A stretch of DNA of 64,000 nucleotides, from the NCBI RefSeq assembly GCF_030248535.1, contig NZ_JAHGAJ010000024.1:1-64000 (forward strand), in the 5' to 3' direction. A program made the position numbers and the translations under genes. Shown in pieces: positions 27,712 through 38,800 of this stretch (positions within the stretch are counted from its first letter, which is position 1; each line of letters starts with the position of its first letter). Source of the stretch: Vibrio sp. D404a. GTDB taxonomy: Bacteria > Pseudomonadota > Gammaproteobacteria > Enterobacterales > Vibrionaceae. The notes below the pieces were generated by a model. The model saw only the letters and a program-made list of their open reading frames with translations. It made no database searches and was not told the DNA's origin.

Positions 27712-28474
27712 TAACGTTAGATAACGTAGAAGACTCGATAGAAGTGCTGCGCACGCCTGCTCTAAAGCTGGCTCCAACCGGTGAAAAACGTCGTTTAAGG
27801 TGCCAATGTGGTTTAATTGGCTTAATCGGATACGTTCGCTTACGCGCGACAATAAAGTACTGACTGCCCGCCACTGACGCGTAGCTACCTAAGCTATTTT
27901 CAAGCCAAGTCCACATCGCTCGATAGCGGCTCATCGGAAACAAAGCATAAGTATCGCAATGAATCACCTGATAATTGAGTACACCCAACCAGTCTTTTAC
28001 TCGGCTCGGGGTATACATCCTGCCACTCCAAGGTAAACTGTTTTTTCGCCAAGGCAGTAAGCTCGCAAGCCCAGTTAAACTAAACGGGTTAAACCCTGTG
28101 ACAATCAGATAGCCATCATCCATCATCACCCTATCGACTTCACGCAACATACGGTGAGGGTCATTGCTATAATCTAACTGATGACTGAGGACGACAACAT
28201 CGAAGCTCTTCTCTAAAAAGGGCAAATTATAGTCATCTGCAATCACATTATGTAAAGGGTTCTGGATATCTAGATTTACTTGATGTTGAATATTGCATGT
28301 GCAGCTAGATATCTCGCAACTGAGACCACCAAGCTTGAGCATGTGATAACCAAATAACTTAGGGCACCATTCATCTAAACGAGTTTGAATGGACTCGCGT
28401 AGCCAAGGGCCATTGTGCAATTGTTCCCAGGTATAAGGGCGCTCAAATTTCTTACGGCTGCGTGCTGGCTTCAT
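27695..28474 (-). CDS. yafS: SAM-dependent methyltransferase, YafS-like
   Basis: A 259-residue class I methyltransferase. Usual motif I is weak (about 48-54), motif II is DDYNLPFLEKSFDVVVLSHQLDY (about 80-102), and DDGYLIVTGFNP follows. The long C-terminus contains an SPVGASFRAG stretch. It matches the YafS group by position between rnhA and gloB, as in E. coli; its substrate is unknown. The ATG at 28474 is used. A TTG at 28477 is one codon upstream and is slightly better spaced from GAGG. It is divergent from gloB with less than 40 bp between them. Confidence 0.87.
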   Translation of the reverse strand: MKPARSRKKFERPYTWEQLHNGPWLRESIQTRLDEWCPKLFGYHMLKLGGLSCEISSCTCNIQHQVNLDIQNPLHNVIADDYNLPFLEKSFDVVVLSHQLDYSNDPHRMLREVDRVMMDDGYLIVTGFNPFSLTGLASLLPWRKNSLPWSGRMYTPSRVKDWLGVLNYQVIHCDTYALFPMSRYRAMWTWLENSLGSYASVAGSQYFIVARKRTYPIKPIKPHWHLKRRFSPVGASFRAGVRSTSIESSTLSNVNKKAD

Positions 28475-28513
28475 CAATAATCTGCCTCACTTAAAGTGAC
28501 TGGAGAACCAATA

Positions 28514-29272
28514 ATGTTACATATCAAAAGCATACCTGCATTCAATGATAATTACATCTGGCTGATTGAAAATAGCGATCGTCGTTGTGCTGTTGTCGAT
28601 CCTGGTGATGCGGCTCCAGTGCTTGAGTACTTAGAGCGCCATGAGCTAACTTTAGATGCAATCTTAATTACACACCACCACAACGATCACATCGGTGGCG
28701 TTCCAGAGCTAGTGAGACAATTCCCGACTATTGATGTTGTTGGTCCAAAGAACGAACCGATTCCAACATTGACTCACCCTGTCGATGACGGCGACCAACT
28801 TGAACTGTTCGATGAAGTATTTTTGGTACTCGGCTTAAGCGGCCATACAGCTGGCCACATTGGTTATGTTGGCGATGGCAAGCTATTCTGTGGTGACGTG
28901 TTATTCTCTGCAGGCTGCGGTCGAATCATGGAAGGGACGCCGCAACAGATGTTTGATGCGCTTAACAAGATCACAGCCTTGCCACAAGAAACTGAGGTCT
29001 ACTGTGCACATGAATACACTGCAGCCAACATCGCATTTGCTCTCGCCGTTGAACCAGACAATATGCAACTTCAGCAGTACCGAGACGATGTAAATCGTTT
29101 GCGAGCTCAGAATAAGTCGACAATTCCAACAAATTTACGTTTAGAGAAGTGGATCAACCCATTTCTCCGTTACAGTGAACCAAGTGTAATTAAATCAGTA
29201 TCTAACCGAACTGAGCACACCGATGCGCTCTCAGTGTTTACAGCGCTACGTGCGTGGAAGAACGAATTTTAA
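28514..29272 (+). CDS. gloB: Hydroxyacylglutathione hydrolase (glyoxalase II)
   Basis: A 252-residue metallo-beta-lactamase-fold enzyme (E. coli 251). It hydrolyses S-lactoylglutathione to lactate and glutathione, completing methylglyoxal detoxification. The [10 protein letters not shown] zinc motif (H54, H56, D58, H59), GHTAGHIGY and the bridging Asp in LFCGDVLF are present. The ATG at 28514 follows GGAGAACCAATA; a longer frame to 28496 is not conserved. mltD follows after 70 bp. Confidence 0.96.
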   Translation: MLHIKSIPAFNDNYIWLIENSDRRCAVVDPGDAAPVLEYLERHELTLDAILITHHHNDHIGGVPELVRQFPTIDVVGPKNEPIPTLTHPVDDGDQLELFDEVFLVLGLSGHTAGHIGYVGDGKLFCGDVLFSAGCGRIMEGTPQQMFDALNKITALPQETEVYCAHEYTAANIAFALAVEPDNMQLQQYRDDVNRLRAQNKSTIPTNLRLEKWINPFLRYSEPSVIKSVSNRTEHTDALSVFTALRAWKNEF

Positions 29273-29342
29273 CAATTAGAGACTTGTCACTCATAGGGGG
29301 TGGCAAGTATTATCAGCAGCCGTTTAAAAAAAAGGCTGTAAC

Positions 29343-30917
29343 ATGCGAGTTAAGTACAGCTGGGCTTTGGTATTACTACTTTCTGGTTGCCAATTAACTC
29401 AGCCAGATAATCAAGACCAAGCTTCCGAGCAAACCAACACTCCCCCTGCTAAAGAAGTTTCTCAACCGGAATCATCTGTAACAAAAGCAGAAAAAGAACA
29501 ACCCAAAGTTGAAGCGCCTGTCGTTACACCACAAACACAGCAAGATGTTTGGAAACGTATTGCGATGCAACTGGAGCTTGAAGTACCAAACCACAAAACG
29601 GTGGACTACTACCGCACTTGGTACCTAAAGCACCCTAGCCACCTAAGAACAGTCTCTCAACGTGCCCAACCGTTTCTCTATTTGATCACTGAAAAGATCG
29701 AAGAGAAAGGTCTGCCACTAGAGTTGGCCCTACTGCCTGTTGTAGAGAGCTCATTTGACGCTTTTGCCTACTCCCATGGTAGCGCAGCAGGGCTATGGCA
29801 ATTTATTCCGGGTACAGGCAAATATTACGGTCTGGAGCAAAACTTTTGGTATGACGGCCGCCGCGACGTCGCTGCCTCAACCGATGCAGCACTTGAGTAC
29901 CTAGAGTCACTAAACAAACGCTTTGATGGCGACTGGAGCCATGCTATCGCGGCATACAACAGTGGTGGTGGTCGAGTTAACAGCGCGATCCGCAAGAACA
30001 AGAAGCTTGGTAAACCTATCGACTTCTTCTCTCTTGACCTTCCGAAAGAGACCAGCGGTTACGTACCAAAGCTACTGGCACTGGCTGACATCATCGCCAA
30101 TCAAGAGAAGTACGGCATTGATATTCCACCGATTGCCAACAAACCAGTTTTAACTCTGGTCAACCCGCAAGAGCAGCTCGATTTAGCGATCGCAGCTAAC
30201 TATGCCGGTATTCCAGTGAAAGAGCTGCAAGGCTACAACCCAGCCTACAATCAGTGGGCGACCGCACCAGAAAAGCATCAACAACTGCTTATTCCTATCA
30301 GCTCGGTTGAAAAGTTTAATAGCGAAGTCGCTGCCAATAAAGGCAAAGGCATGAAGCTAGTACGTTACAAGGTGAAATCTGGCGATAGCATCAGTGTATT
30401 AGCTCAACGCTACAATACCACTAGCAAGGTGATTCGCAGTGCCAATGGCATGAGCAATAACAACATTCGCGTTGGTCAGCACCTGCTTATCCCTTCTTCA
30501 ACCAAAGACGATAAAGTATATGCACTGAGCGCTTCAAACCGCTTAGCGAATACCCAGTCAAAGAGCCGTGGTCAGTATAAGCTCACTCATACAGTAAAAA
30601 GTGGCGATAGCCTATGGACGATTGCGCGTGCCAATAAAGTCTCTCATCAATCTCTTGCTAAATGGAATGGCATGGGGCCGCGAGACACACTTAGAATTGG
30701 CCAAAATTTGGTTATCTGGAAGAACAGTTCTGATGGTGCAATCATTAGAACAGTCTTCTACAGCGTAAAATCTGGTGACACAGTCAGCGGTATTGCATCA
30801 AAGTTCAAAGTAAAAACTTCCGATGTTGTAAAATGGAACACTTTGCAAAACAAGAAGTACTTACAGCCTGGGCAAAAGCTTAAGCTGTACGTTGATGTAA
30901 CTAAGGTAAGTGTATGA
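29343..30917 (+). CDS. mltD: Membrane-bound lytic murein transglycosylase D
   Basis: A 524-residue outer-membrane lipoprotein (lipobox LLSGC, Cys16). A Gln/Pro/Glu-rich linker (about 20-65) precedes an SLT domain. The catalytic glutamate is E135 in PVVESSFDAFA, followed by GLWQFIPGTG and the AAYNSGGGRV signature. Three LysM domains occupy about 340-385, 418-462 and 475-520, each with the (V)KSGDS pattern; E. coli MltD has two. The enzyme cleaves the MurNAc-GlcNAc bond forming 1,6-anhydro ends. It overlaps the next gene by four bases. Confidence 0.95.
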   Translation: MRVKYSWALVLLLSGCQLTQPDNQDQASEQTNTPPAKEVSQPESSVTKAEKEQPKVEAPVVTPQTQQDVWKRIAMQLELEVPNHKTVDYYRTWYLKHPSHLRTVSQRAQPFLYLITEKIEEKGLPLELALLPVVESSFDAFAYSHGSAAGLWQFIPGTGKYYGLEQNFWYDGRRDVAASTDAALEYLESLNKRFDGDWSHAIAAYNSGGGRVNSAIRKNKKLGKPIDFFSLDLPKETSGYVPKLLALADIIANQEKYGIDIPPIANKPVLTLVNPQEQLDLAIAANYAGIPVKELQGYNPAYNQWATAPEKHQQLLIPISSVEKFNSEVAANKGKGMKLVRYKVKSGDSISVLAQRYNTTSKVIRSANGMSNNNIRVGQHLLIPSSTKDDKVYALSASNRLANTQSKSRGQYKLTHTVKSGDSLWTIARANKVSHQSLAKWNGMGPRDTLRIGQNLVIWKNSSDGAIIRTVFYSVKSGDTVSGIASKFKVKTSDVVKWNTLQNKKYLQPGQKLKLYVDVTKVSV

Positions 30918-31600
30918 ACCCGTCAAGTAACCCACTCGTAATGCTGTTGGATATTTTCCGCTCTCCAACTGCGTGTTTCCTAGCGCTGTATCAGCGAGGA
31001 GCCTGGGGGTGGCAACCCTACGTTGTCTTAATGCTCAGCCCATTCCTATTTTGGGGTGCGTATTTTTCTAACGTAGATTTCACTTGGTTGAGCGCAGAGT
31101 TGACTCGCCAGCTCTCGCAAACCAATCCAGAACAATTGGAGTTACTTGATAGCAACACACTGCTTGCCAGTGAAATCATTAGCGATGTATTTGGACGCAC
31201 GCTAACCATTGCGATGCTAGCCTTCTGGTTCAACCTAGCAACCAAACCAAGTCAACACCAGCACGGCTATTGGAAGTGGTTTGCCGCGTCAGCTGTGATC
31301 ACCTTCCCTGCAGTACTGGGTGATATTGCGAGCTACGCAAGCCTGCTGCTGAAACATGGTCAGGTGATGAACTATGCCGCAGATCTAAACAGCATCAATG
31401 GCCTAATTAAGCTGCCACTGACCAATGACTGGTCACAGTTTGCTAGTTCATTCCCACTGTTGCTGCCTTGGTACATCGTATTAGGTTACGCTGCAGTGCT
31501 CACTTGGACTGAGTTTGAACGAGGCCAAGCACTGGTTATCTCGGCTTTACCATGGGTTGGCTACTACCTAATCTGGGCCATCTATATCTTGGTCTCTTAA
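30914..31600 (+). CDS. YIP1-like multi-pass membrane protein
   Basis: A 228-residue membrane protein with about five hydrophobic segments (about 38-55, 95-110, 126-145, 180-203 and 207-226). It resembles the YIP1-family proteins that follow mltD in Vibrio. The start overlaps the mltD stop (ATGA), so it is translationally coupled and probably acts in the envelope. No function is known. Its end overlaps the convergent endonuclease-like gene by four bases. Confidence 0.75.
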   Translation: MNPSSNPLVMLLDIFRSPTACFLALYQRGAWGWQPYVVLMLSPFLFWGAYFSNVDFTWLSAELTRQLSQTNPEQLELLDSNTLLASEIISDVFGRTLTIAMLAFWFNLATKPSQHQHGYWKWFAASAVITFPAVLGDIASYASLLLKHGQVMNYAADLNSINGLIKLPLTNDWSQFASSFPLLLPWYIVLGYAAVLTWTEFERGQALVISALPWVGYYLIWAIYILVS

Positions 31601-32475
31601 TTCAGTAGTAATTCTGCATCTTGCTCGCGATTGTCATTCAAATCAAAGGTAACCAGCATTGGATTATGATCAGAAGCGTCCGTTTCGGGCGCTTTTGCGT
31701 TTCTGACCGTTAACCCTCGGTAGAAGATATGATCAAGTACCAGCCCTGTGACAAATTGGGTGCGGTTATCTGGCGTAAACGCTACTTCCGCCAAACCAAC
31801 CTCGCCAAGAGCCTTCTGTAGCACCTCAAAACGCGCTTCGCTCCAACTATTAAAATCCCCTGCAAAAATGACTGGCCCTCGATACTCTCTTAGGGCCGAT
31901 GTTAGTGCTGACAACTGTTGTAAGTAATCTTCAGTACCAAAAGTGAAATTAACCGCGTGAATGTTCACAACCGCGAGCTGCTGTCCGTTACTCAATTGAT
32001 AACGTGACCACAATGCAGACTTTGGCAGCTGTAGCCATGGCTCTTCGTGAGTATAGGCACATGCTTCAATGGGCAGGTGAGTAGCTAAGTTTAAGACCCC
32101 TGCACTCTCGTTGAGCGCTTCAAAGGCATTAACTCTATTGCTGCCCCATAAGCCGCTACGGATCCATTTCCGCATATCCTCACTCATGCTCGCCTCTTGG
32201 AGCAGCACCAACTGGCTCTCATTGGTCAGAGAGTTAAGTGTAGTGCGCCAGTTCTCACGATTCTGCTTATAGATATTCCATACAGTGACTTTCAACCCCG
32301 AAGAGACATCTATCGCGTGTGGTTTGGGGTTTTGATAGCAACTATAAACATCATTACTGATGCTCGGCGAGCTCGTGACAAGATTGGGCTGAACTGGGAT
32401 CTTAAAAATCAGTTTAAAGCTCGCAACAATAATCGCAGAGCCGACAACAAAACCAATGAGTACTTTCTTCAACAT
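31597..32475 (-). CDS. yafD: Endonuclease/exonuclease/phosphatase family protein, YafD-like
   Basis: A 292-residue protein with one N-terminal membrane helix (about 5-23), so it is inner-membrane anchored. An EEP-type domain covers about 55-285. Recognisable are VWNIYKQNRENW (N in the first metal motif), LLQEASM (catalytic Glu), FAGDFNSWS (DxN) and SDHNPMLVTF (DH). The domain resembles the neutral sphingomyelinase/AP-endonuclease superfamily; the physiological substrate of YafD is not known. The ATG at 32475 starts the membrane helix. It lies downstream of glnB and beyond the glnB terminator. Confidence 0.85.
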   Translation of the reverse strand: MLKKVLIGFVVGSAIIVASFKLIFKIPVQPNLVTSSPSISNDVYSCYQNPKPHAIDVSSGLKVTVWNIYKQNRENWRTTLNSLTNESQLVLLQEASMSEDMRKWIRSGLWGSNRVNAFEALNESAGVLNLATHLPIEACAYTHEEPWLQLPKSALWSRYQLSNGQQLAVVNIHAVNFTFGTEDYLQQLSALTSALREYRGPVIFAGDFNSWSEARFEVLQKALGEVGLAEVAFTPDNRTQFVTGLVLDHIFYRGLTVRNAKAPETDASDHNPMLVTFDLNDNREQDAELLLN

Positions 32476-32496
32476 AAACCAAGCCCTAGAAAATGA

Positions 32497-32521
32497 AAAA
32501 GGAGCGATAATCGCTCCTTTT
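32497..32521 (-). terminator. Terminator after glnB
   Basis: An 11-bp perfect stem (AAAAGGAGCGA and complement) with a 3-base loop and a T run on the minus strand lies 16 bases after the glnB stop, before the yafD-like start. Confidence 0.85.
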
Positions 32522-32536
32522 AGGGTAAATGTTTTT

Positions 32537-32884
<348 letters not shown>

Positions 32885-32935
32885 TTAAACTCTACGAATG
32901 GCCCATTATCGAATAGGTGTCATAAACATTCAATG

Positions 32936-32964
32936 AAAAAAGCCAGCGCTGGCAAGCACTGGCT
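32936..32964 (-). terminator. Terminator after the cytochrome c gene
   Basis: A 10-bp stem AGCCAGTGCT / AGCGCTGGCT (one G-U pair) with a 4-base loop is followed on the minus strand by TTTTT. It lies about 23 bases after the cytochrome c stop and before glnB. Confidence 0.8.
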
Positions 32965-32987
32965 TAGAAATCACATTCGTATGTAAA

Positions 32988-33299
32988 CTATTTTAGGCTT
33001 GCATAGTAAGCTGCAAGGTTGGCTATATCTGCGTCACTGAGCATCGATGCTTGAGCTTGCATCACCGCGGCTAGACCACCATTTCGTTGTTTAGTTTTGT
33101 AAGCATTCATTGACGTCACAAGGTACTGCTCATTTTGACCTTTTAGGTTTGGGTAACCAGGGATCACAGCGATACCATCAGCACCATGACACGCTGCGCA
33201 CACTGCTGCTTTTGCTTGGCCAGCAGCGACATCACCCGCTAGCGCATGACCACTTAATAGTCCCAGTCCAAGGACAAATCCTACTGCTATTTTCTTCAT
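32988..33299 (-). CDS. Periplasmic monoheme cytochrome c (class I)
   Basis: A 103-residue protein with a signal peptide (about 1-21, ending ALA). One heme-binding CAACH motif lies near residue 34-38, and the methionine in [11 protein letters not shown] (about 80-86) is a likely sixth heme ligand. It resembles half of a cytochrome c4 or a c553-type carrier, so it probably shuttles electrons in the periplasm. The ATG at 33299 starts the signal peptide and follows GGAATACGCA. It is a single gene with its own terminator. Confidence 0.85.
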   Translation of the reverse strand: MKKIAVGFVLGLGLLSGHALAGDVAAGQAKAAVCAACHGADGIAVIPGYPNLKGQNEQYLVTSMNAYKTKQRNGGLAAVMQAQASMLSDADIANLAAYYASLK

Positions 33300-33358
33300 T
33301 GCGTATTCCATTGATTATTATTGATATAAGTGCCTTTAAATTGTGCCACAAAGTTCTA

Positions 33359-34693
33359 TTACTTGCTCCAGACAGCTTCACAATCTTGGCCTTGGTAGCG
33401 CCTATCAACAAAAAGTCCCATCACCGCTACTACATGCTCTCCATCCATGAGTATCGGTGTTCTTCTGCGTAGCCAACTCGGTACCTTATATTCTTGGAAC
33501 AGTTTTTTCATTTTTCGGCTATGCCCTCGCCCCACAGGGTGAGCCACTAAACCTTCAGGATTAAATATCACTTTTAATGGGCCAGAAGCATTGGACAATG
33601 AGAAATTGAGCGCGCCTTTTGTCTCTTTCGAGTACTCGTTGCCGATGACGCTTAATGATAGGGAGCCTAGACTATCGGGTAATTTCAGAGACTGGCCCAC
33701 TTGTAACTCAGCTTGCCAAGATTCTAATGAAGATCGAGATTCGATAATAAACAGCTTGTTGTCAAAGCGTCGCACTTCGGCATGACCTAACACCAAAACT
33801 GGATTTGCATCTTGCTGTGCACAAGCGACCTCACTCCACAACAGTTCTAATTGCTTCTGACTTGGCATAACTAGACCATTGTCAGCTAGCCACATTCTTA
33901 GTAGCCGTGCGCGCATCAAGCTTGAACACTCTGACAAGCTTTCAATTTTCAAACTATGATAATGGCCAAGTGCTTGGTTCAATTTGGGAACCAGCAATTC
34001 ATCGAGCAGTAATTCTTGCTCAGCACATAATTGCGCACTGCGAGTAACCGAGTCAGGGAAAGAGGGCCAGCGCGCCACCAGCTTAGGTGTCACCTCATGA
34101 CGAATGAAGTTTCGGTCAAAGCGCTGATCTCGATTACTTTCATCTTCGACCCATTCAAGCCCGCTTTGACTAGCAAACGCTTCTATCTCTTGGCGAGAAA
34201 CACCAAGCAAGGGGCGAATCAAAAAGGCTTCATCAATCGGCATCACTTTTGCCATTGAAGATAGACCTTTAGGTCCACTGCCTCGCTTTAACGCAAGCAA
34301 AAACGTCTCTAGCTGATCATCTTGATGCTGCCCGGTAAGCAAAATATCGCCCTTACGTAGGTGTGCTTTTAGCACCCCATAACGTGCATCTCGAGCAAGC
34401 TTTTCTAGGCTTTCACTGCTTGATGTATCTAGAGAGACTCGCTCGACATAAAGCTTAACAGCTGACTCTAAACACCATTGCTGGCATTGTTCTACCCAAA
34501 CATCGGCGTTGGTGCTCAAGCCATGATGAACATGAACGGCAATGCACTCAATGCCTTGCTCTTTACCATAACGAGCAGTCAACTCTAACAACACTCGTGA
34601 ATCAACACCGCCACTGAATGCGATAACAATTCGATTGATAGAAGATGAATGAATTTCGAGTGCAGATGAGAACGCTTGATATAGCTGAGACAT
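33359..34693 (-). CDS. tilS: tRNA(Ile)-lysidine synthase
   Basis: A 444-residue N-type ATP pyrophosphatase (E. coli 432). It converts C34 of the tRNA-Ile CAU anticodon to lysidine, changing both charging and decoding to AUA. The P-loop FSGGVDSRVLLEL (about 27-39), the GQHQDDQLETFLL helix and SRQEIEAFA are visible; the C-terminal half carries the TilS tRNA-binding domains. The ATG at 34693 is used for family alignment, but no clear ribosome-binding site precedes it. A terminator separates it from accA, so it may depend on read-through. Confidence 0.93.
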   Translation of the reverse strand: MSQLYQAFSSALEIHSSSINRIVIAFSGGVDSRVLLELTARYGKEQGIECIAVHVHHGLSTNADVWVEQCQQWCLESAVKLYVERVSLDTSSSESLEKLARDARYGVLKAHLRKGDILLTGQHQDDQLETFLLALKRGSGPKGLSSMAKVMPIDEAFLIRPLLGVSRQEIEAFASQSGLEWVEDESNRDQRFDRNFIRHEVTPKLVARWPSFPDSVTRSAQLCAEQELLLDELLVPKLNQALGHYHSLKIESLSECSSLMRARLLRMWLADNGLVMPSQKQLELLWSEVACAQQDANPVLVLGHAEVRRFDNKLFIIESRSSLESWQAELQVGQSLKLPDSLGSLSLSVIGNEYSKETKGALNFSLSNASGPLKVIFNPEGLVAHPVGRGHSRKMKKLFQEYKVPSWLRRRTPILMDGEHVVAVMGLFVDRRYQGQDCEAVWSK

Positions 34694-34730
34694 TAGAGTT
34701 TGGCGGTTGAGAGTAATGCAATAATAATAA

Positions 34731-34760
34731 AAAAGGGTTGGCACTGAGTCCAACCCTTTC
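34731..34760 (-). terminator. Terminator between accA and tilS
   Basis: A 10-bp stem AAAGGGTTGG / CCAACCCTTT with an 8-base loop runs into a T/A run on the minus strand, about 50 bases after the accA stop. Confidence 0.8.
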
Positions 34761-34809
34761 ATTCAAACGTTTAGAGCCTGCTTTATTACAGGCAATACAC
34801 AATTAGCAA

Positions 34810-35769
34810 TTAGCAGTAACCGTAGCTCATTAGACGCTGGTAACGACGCTCTAGTAGCGTATCGTTATCAAATTGCTCTAGCTCTTCAAGCTGCTTAACT
34901 AGCGTCTCTTTCATGTTCTCAGCCATTTGGATAGGATCGCGATGTGCACCACCTAGTGGCTCAGGAATAATCTCATCAATCAACTCAAGCTCTTTTAGAC
35001 GAGGAGCAATTAGGCCCATCGCTTCTGCAGCTTGTGGTGCTTTGTCTGAGTCACGCCACAGGATTGATGCACAACCTTCTGGAGAAATTACTGAGTATGT
35101 TGAGTACTGAAGCATGTTCACGTAATCACCCACACCGATAGCGAGTGCACCACCTGAACCGCCTTCACCAACAACGTTACAGATAACTGGAACCGTTAGA
35201 CCTGCCATCACTTTCAGGTTCTTTGCGATCGCTTCAGATTGGCCACGCTCTTCAGCACCAACACCTGGGTATGCACCCGCAGTGTCGATGAAAGTAATGA
35301 TTGGCATGTTGAAACGCTCAGCGGTTTCCATTAAGCGCAACGCCTTACGGTAACCTTCTGGTTTTGGCATACCGAAGTTACGGATCACTTTCTCTTTAGT
35401 CTCACGACCTTTTTGGTGACCAATAACCATAACTGGACGGCCGTTCAGACGAGCCATACCACCAACGATCGCTTTGTCGTCTGCATAAGCACGGTCACCC
35501 GCTAGCTCTTCAAATTCAGTGAATACGTTCTCTAGGTAATCTAGCGTGTAAGGACGCTGTGGGTGACGAGCAAGTTGAGCCACTTGCCATGCACCTAAGT
35601 CACTAAAGATTTTCTGTTTAAGCTCTAAGCTTTTTTTCTCTAGTTGTTCAATTTCTTTGTCTAGATCTACCGCAGCATCACCACCGTGACGAGAAACGTC
35701 ACGTAGCGCTTCAATTTTTGCTTCAAGTTCAGCGATAGGCTTTTCAAATTCTAGAAAGTTCAGGCTCAT
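34810..35769 (-). CDS. accA: Acetyl-CoA carboxylase carboxyltransferase subunit alpha
   Basis: A 319-residue subunit, identical in length to E. coli AccA. With AccD it transfers CO2 from carboxybiotin to acetyl-CoA, making malonyl-CoA for fatty acid synthesis. The crotonase-like core includes [31 protein letters not shown] and [14 protein letters not shown]. An N-terminal coiled-coil helix covers about 5-55. It lies 45 bp after dnaE, as in E. coli (dnaE-accA). Confidence 0.98.
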   Translation of the reverse strand: MSLNFLEFEKPIAELEAKIEALRDVSRHGGDAAVDLDKEIEQLEKKSLELKQKIFSDLGAWQVAQLARHPQRPYTLDYLENVFTEFEELAGDRAYADDKAIVGGMARLNGRPVMVIGHQKGRETKEKVIRNFGMPKPEGYRKALRLMETAERFNMPIITFIDTAGAYPGVGAEERGQSEAIAKNLKVMAGLTVPVICNVVGEGGSGGALAIGVGDYVNMLQYSTYSVISPEGCASILWRDSDKAPQAAEAMGLIAPRLKELELIDEIIPEPLGGAHRDPIQMAENMKETLVKQLEELEQFDNDTLLERRYQRLMSYGYC

Positions 35770-35814
35770 CTATGAATCCTTGTTGACTCAGCTCCCATTA
35801 GCAAGAGCTGAATT

Positions 35815-38800
35815 TTAGTTAAATTCGAGTTCTACTTGGCTATTTCCAAGTAGCTGTTTTAATTCATCTATCAATGTATCACTTGGCGTTACGCGCCATT
35901 CTGTGCCCAATGTTAACCGCGCTCTAGCGTCGGCACGCTGGTAGTATACATTGACTGGGACCGTTCCGGCTCTATATGGTTCTAAGATTTGGCTAAAACG
36001 CTCAAAAAATTGACCATTAATTTGTGATTGATCGATAGAAATCGATAATCCGCGAGCATATTTTTCTCGGGCGCTTCCTAAGTCCATGACCTCGCGCGCG
36101 GACATTTTAAGCCCACCATTGAAGTCATCAAAGCTGACCTGTCCAGAAACGACCACAATTTTGTCTTTTTCGAGCAATTCTGCGTAGCGTTCGAGCGCAT
36201 CTGAGAACAACATCACTTCCATTCGACCAGATCGATCGTCGATCGTCATCAAGCCGATTCGTGTACCACGTTTAGTGGTCATCACTCGAGCCGCAATCAC
36301 TAAGCCGGCAATCGTCAGTGACTGATCGCGACGAGTCGGTGTCGCATCTTTTAGGCGGCAACTAGTGTATTTGGCAAGCTCTTTAATATACGCATTAACC
36401 GGGTGACCTGTTAGGTATAGGCCTAGAGTTTCTCTTTCCCCTTCTAACCATACCTTCTCTGGCCATTTAGGTACCTGAGTATATTTCTGTTCGACCTCTT
36501 CTGGCGCATCAGTCAACACACCAAACATATCCGATTGACCGAACGATTCAGCGTGGTGATGTTGGCTCGCCGCTTTCACCGCATCGTTAAGCGAAGCCAT
36601 CATTGCCGCTCGGTGTGGACCTAAACGATCGAGTGCACCCGACATAATGAGCTTTTCAATAACACGCTTATTGACTTTCTTGAGGTCGATACGAGCACAG
36701 AAATCAAACAGGTCTTTAAAATACCCGCCCTTGTTTCTGGCTTCGATGATCGCTTCAATCGGGCCTTCACCTACCCCTTTAATCGCGCCAATGCCGTAAA
36801 CAATCGCCCCGTCTTCATCTACATTGAAGCGGTATAAGCCAGAGTTGATATCTGGCGGCAGCAGCTTCAACTTCATACGGAAACACTCATCCACAAGGCC
36901 GATGACCTTCTCAGTGTTATCCATATCCGCTGTCATTACCGCAGCCATAAATTCAGCAGGATAGTGCGTTTTCAGCCATAGAGTTTGATAAGAAACCAGA
37001 GCATAAGCAGCAGAGTGAGATTTGTTAAAACCGTAGCCTGCAAACTTCTCTACCAAGTCGAAGATTTTCATGGCCAGTTCGCCATCTACTCCGTTGGCTT
37101 CTGCACCCTCTTTAAAGGTACCGCGCTGCTTCGCCATCTCTTCTGGCTTTTTCTTACCCATCGCACGACGCAACATATCTGCGCCACCTAGCGTATAACC
37201 CGCGAGGATTTGGGCAATCTGCATTACCTGCTCTTGATACAAGATAATGCCGTAGGTTGGCTCAAGCGTCTCTTTTAACGATTCGTGCTGCCATGTTTCA
37301 TCTGGGTATGAAATAGCTTCTCGGCCGTGCTTACGGTCGATAAAGTTATCTACCATGCCCGATTGCAGTGGCCCCGGACGAAACAGCGCTACCAATGCGA
37401 TAATATCTTCGAAACAGTCAGGTTGAAGACGTTTGATTAGATCTTTCATACCACGAGATTCCAGCTGGAATACCGCAGTAGTTTCTGAATTTTGTAACAG
37501 GTTGAACGACGCTTGGTCATCTAACGGAATCGATTCGATACGAACTGGATCTTTGCCTTCGCGCTCAAGTCTTGGGTTTACTAACCCTAACGCCCAGTCA
37601 ATGATTGTCAGAGTACGCAGACCCAAGAAGTCAAACTTAACCAGACCTGCAGTTTCTACGTCGTTCTTATCAAACTGAGTTACCGGGAAGTTACCCTCGG
37701 CATCAGCATAGATAGGTGCAAAGTCCGTGATGGTGGTTGGTGAGATTACAACACCACCCGCGTGCTTACCGGCGTTACGAGTACAACCTTCAAGGATACG
37801 ACATTTGTCGATCAGCTCACGCACCTCTTCATCACCATCATACAGCTCTGGCAATGCTGGCTCAGCTTTAAAGGCTTTGTCGAGAGTCATTCCCGGATCA
37901 GGCGGGACGAGTTTGGAGATTCGATCAACGAAGCCAAACGGGTGACCAAGTACACGCCCCACGTCGCGAATTACCGCTTTTGCCGCCATGGTACCGAACG
38001 TGATGATCTGAGATACCGCATCACGACCATACATTTCTGCTACGTGGTCAATAACCTGGTCACGCTTATCCATACAGAAGTCGATATCGAAATCGGGCAT
38101 TGAGACACGTTCTGGGTTCAAGAAACGTTCGAAGAGGAGATCGTATTCAAGTGGATCAAGATCGGTGATATCCAACGCGTAGGCTACCAGTGAGCCCGCA
38201 CCCGAACCACGACCAGGACCTACAGGTACATCGTTATCTTTAGACCACTGGATGAACTCCATTACGATCAAGAAGTAACCAGGGAAACCCATGTTATTAA
38301 TTACTTCAAGTTCGATTTTCAAACGATCGTCATACTCTGGTCTGCGCTCGGCACGTACTTGTTCATCAGGGAAAAGAAACGCAAGACGGCGCTCTAAGCC
38401 CTCTTCAGACTTCTTAATCAAGAAGTCTTCAATTGCCAGACCTTCTGTCGGAAAGTTTGGTAGGAAGTACTCACCTAAACGAACCGTAACGTTACAACGC
38501 TTAGCAATCTCAACACTGTTTTCTAGAGCTTCTGGAATGTCAGCAAAGAGCTCGCACATCTCTTCTTCACTACGAAGATATTGCTGCTCACTGTAGTTTT
38601 TAGGGCGTCGAGGGTCTTCTAAAGTGTACCCATCATGAATCGCGACTCGAATCTCGTGCGCTTCGAACAAGTCTTCTGAGATAAAGACTACTTCGTTGGT
38701 CGCAACCACTGGCAGTTCTACTCGTTCTGCAAGATCCAGAGCAAAGTGCAGGTAAGACTCTTCATCAGGACGACCAGTACGAATCAATTCAAGATAAAAG

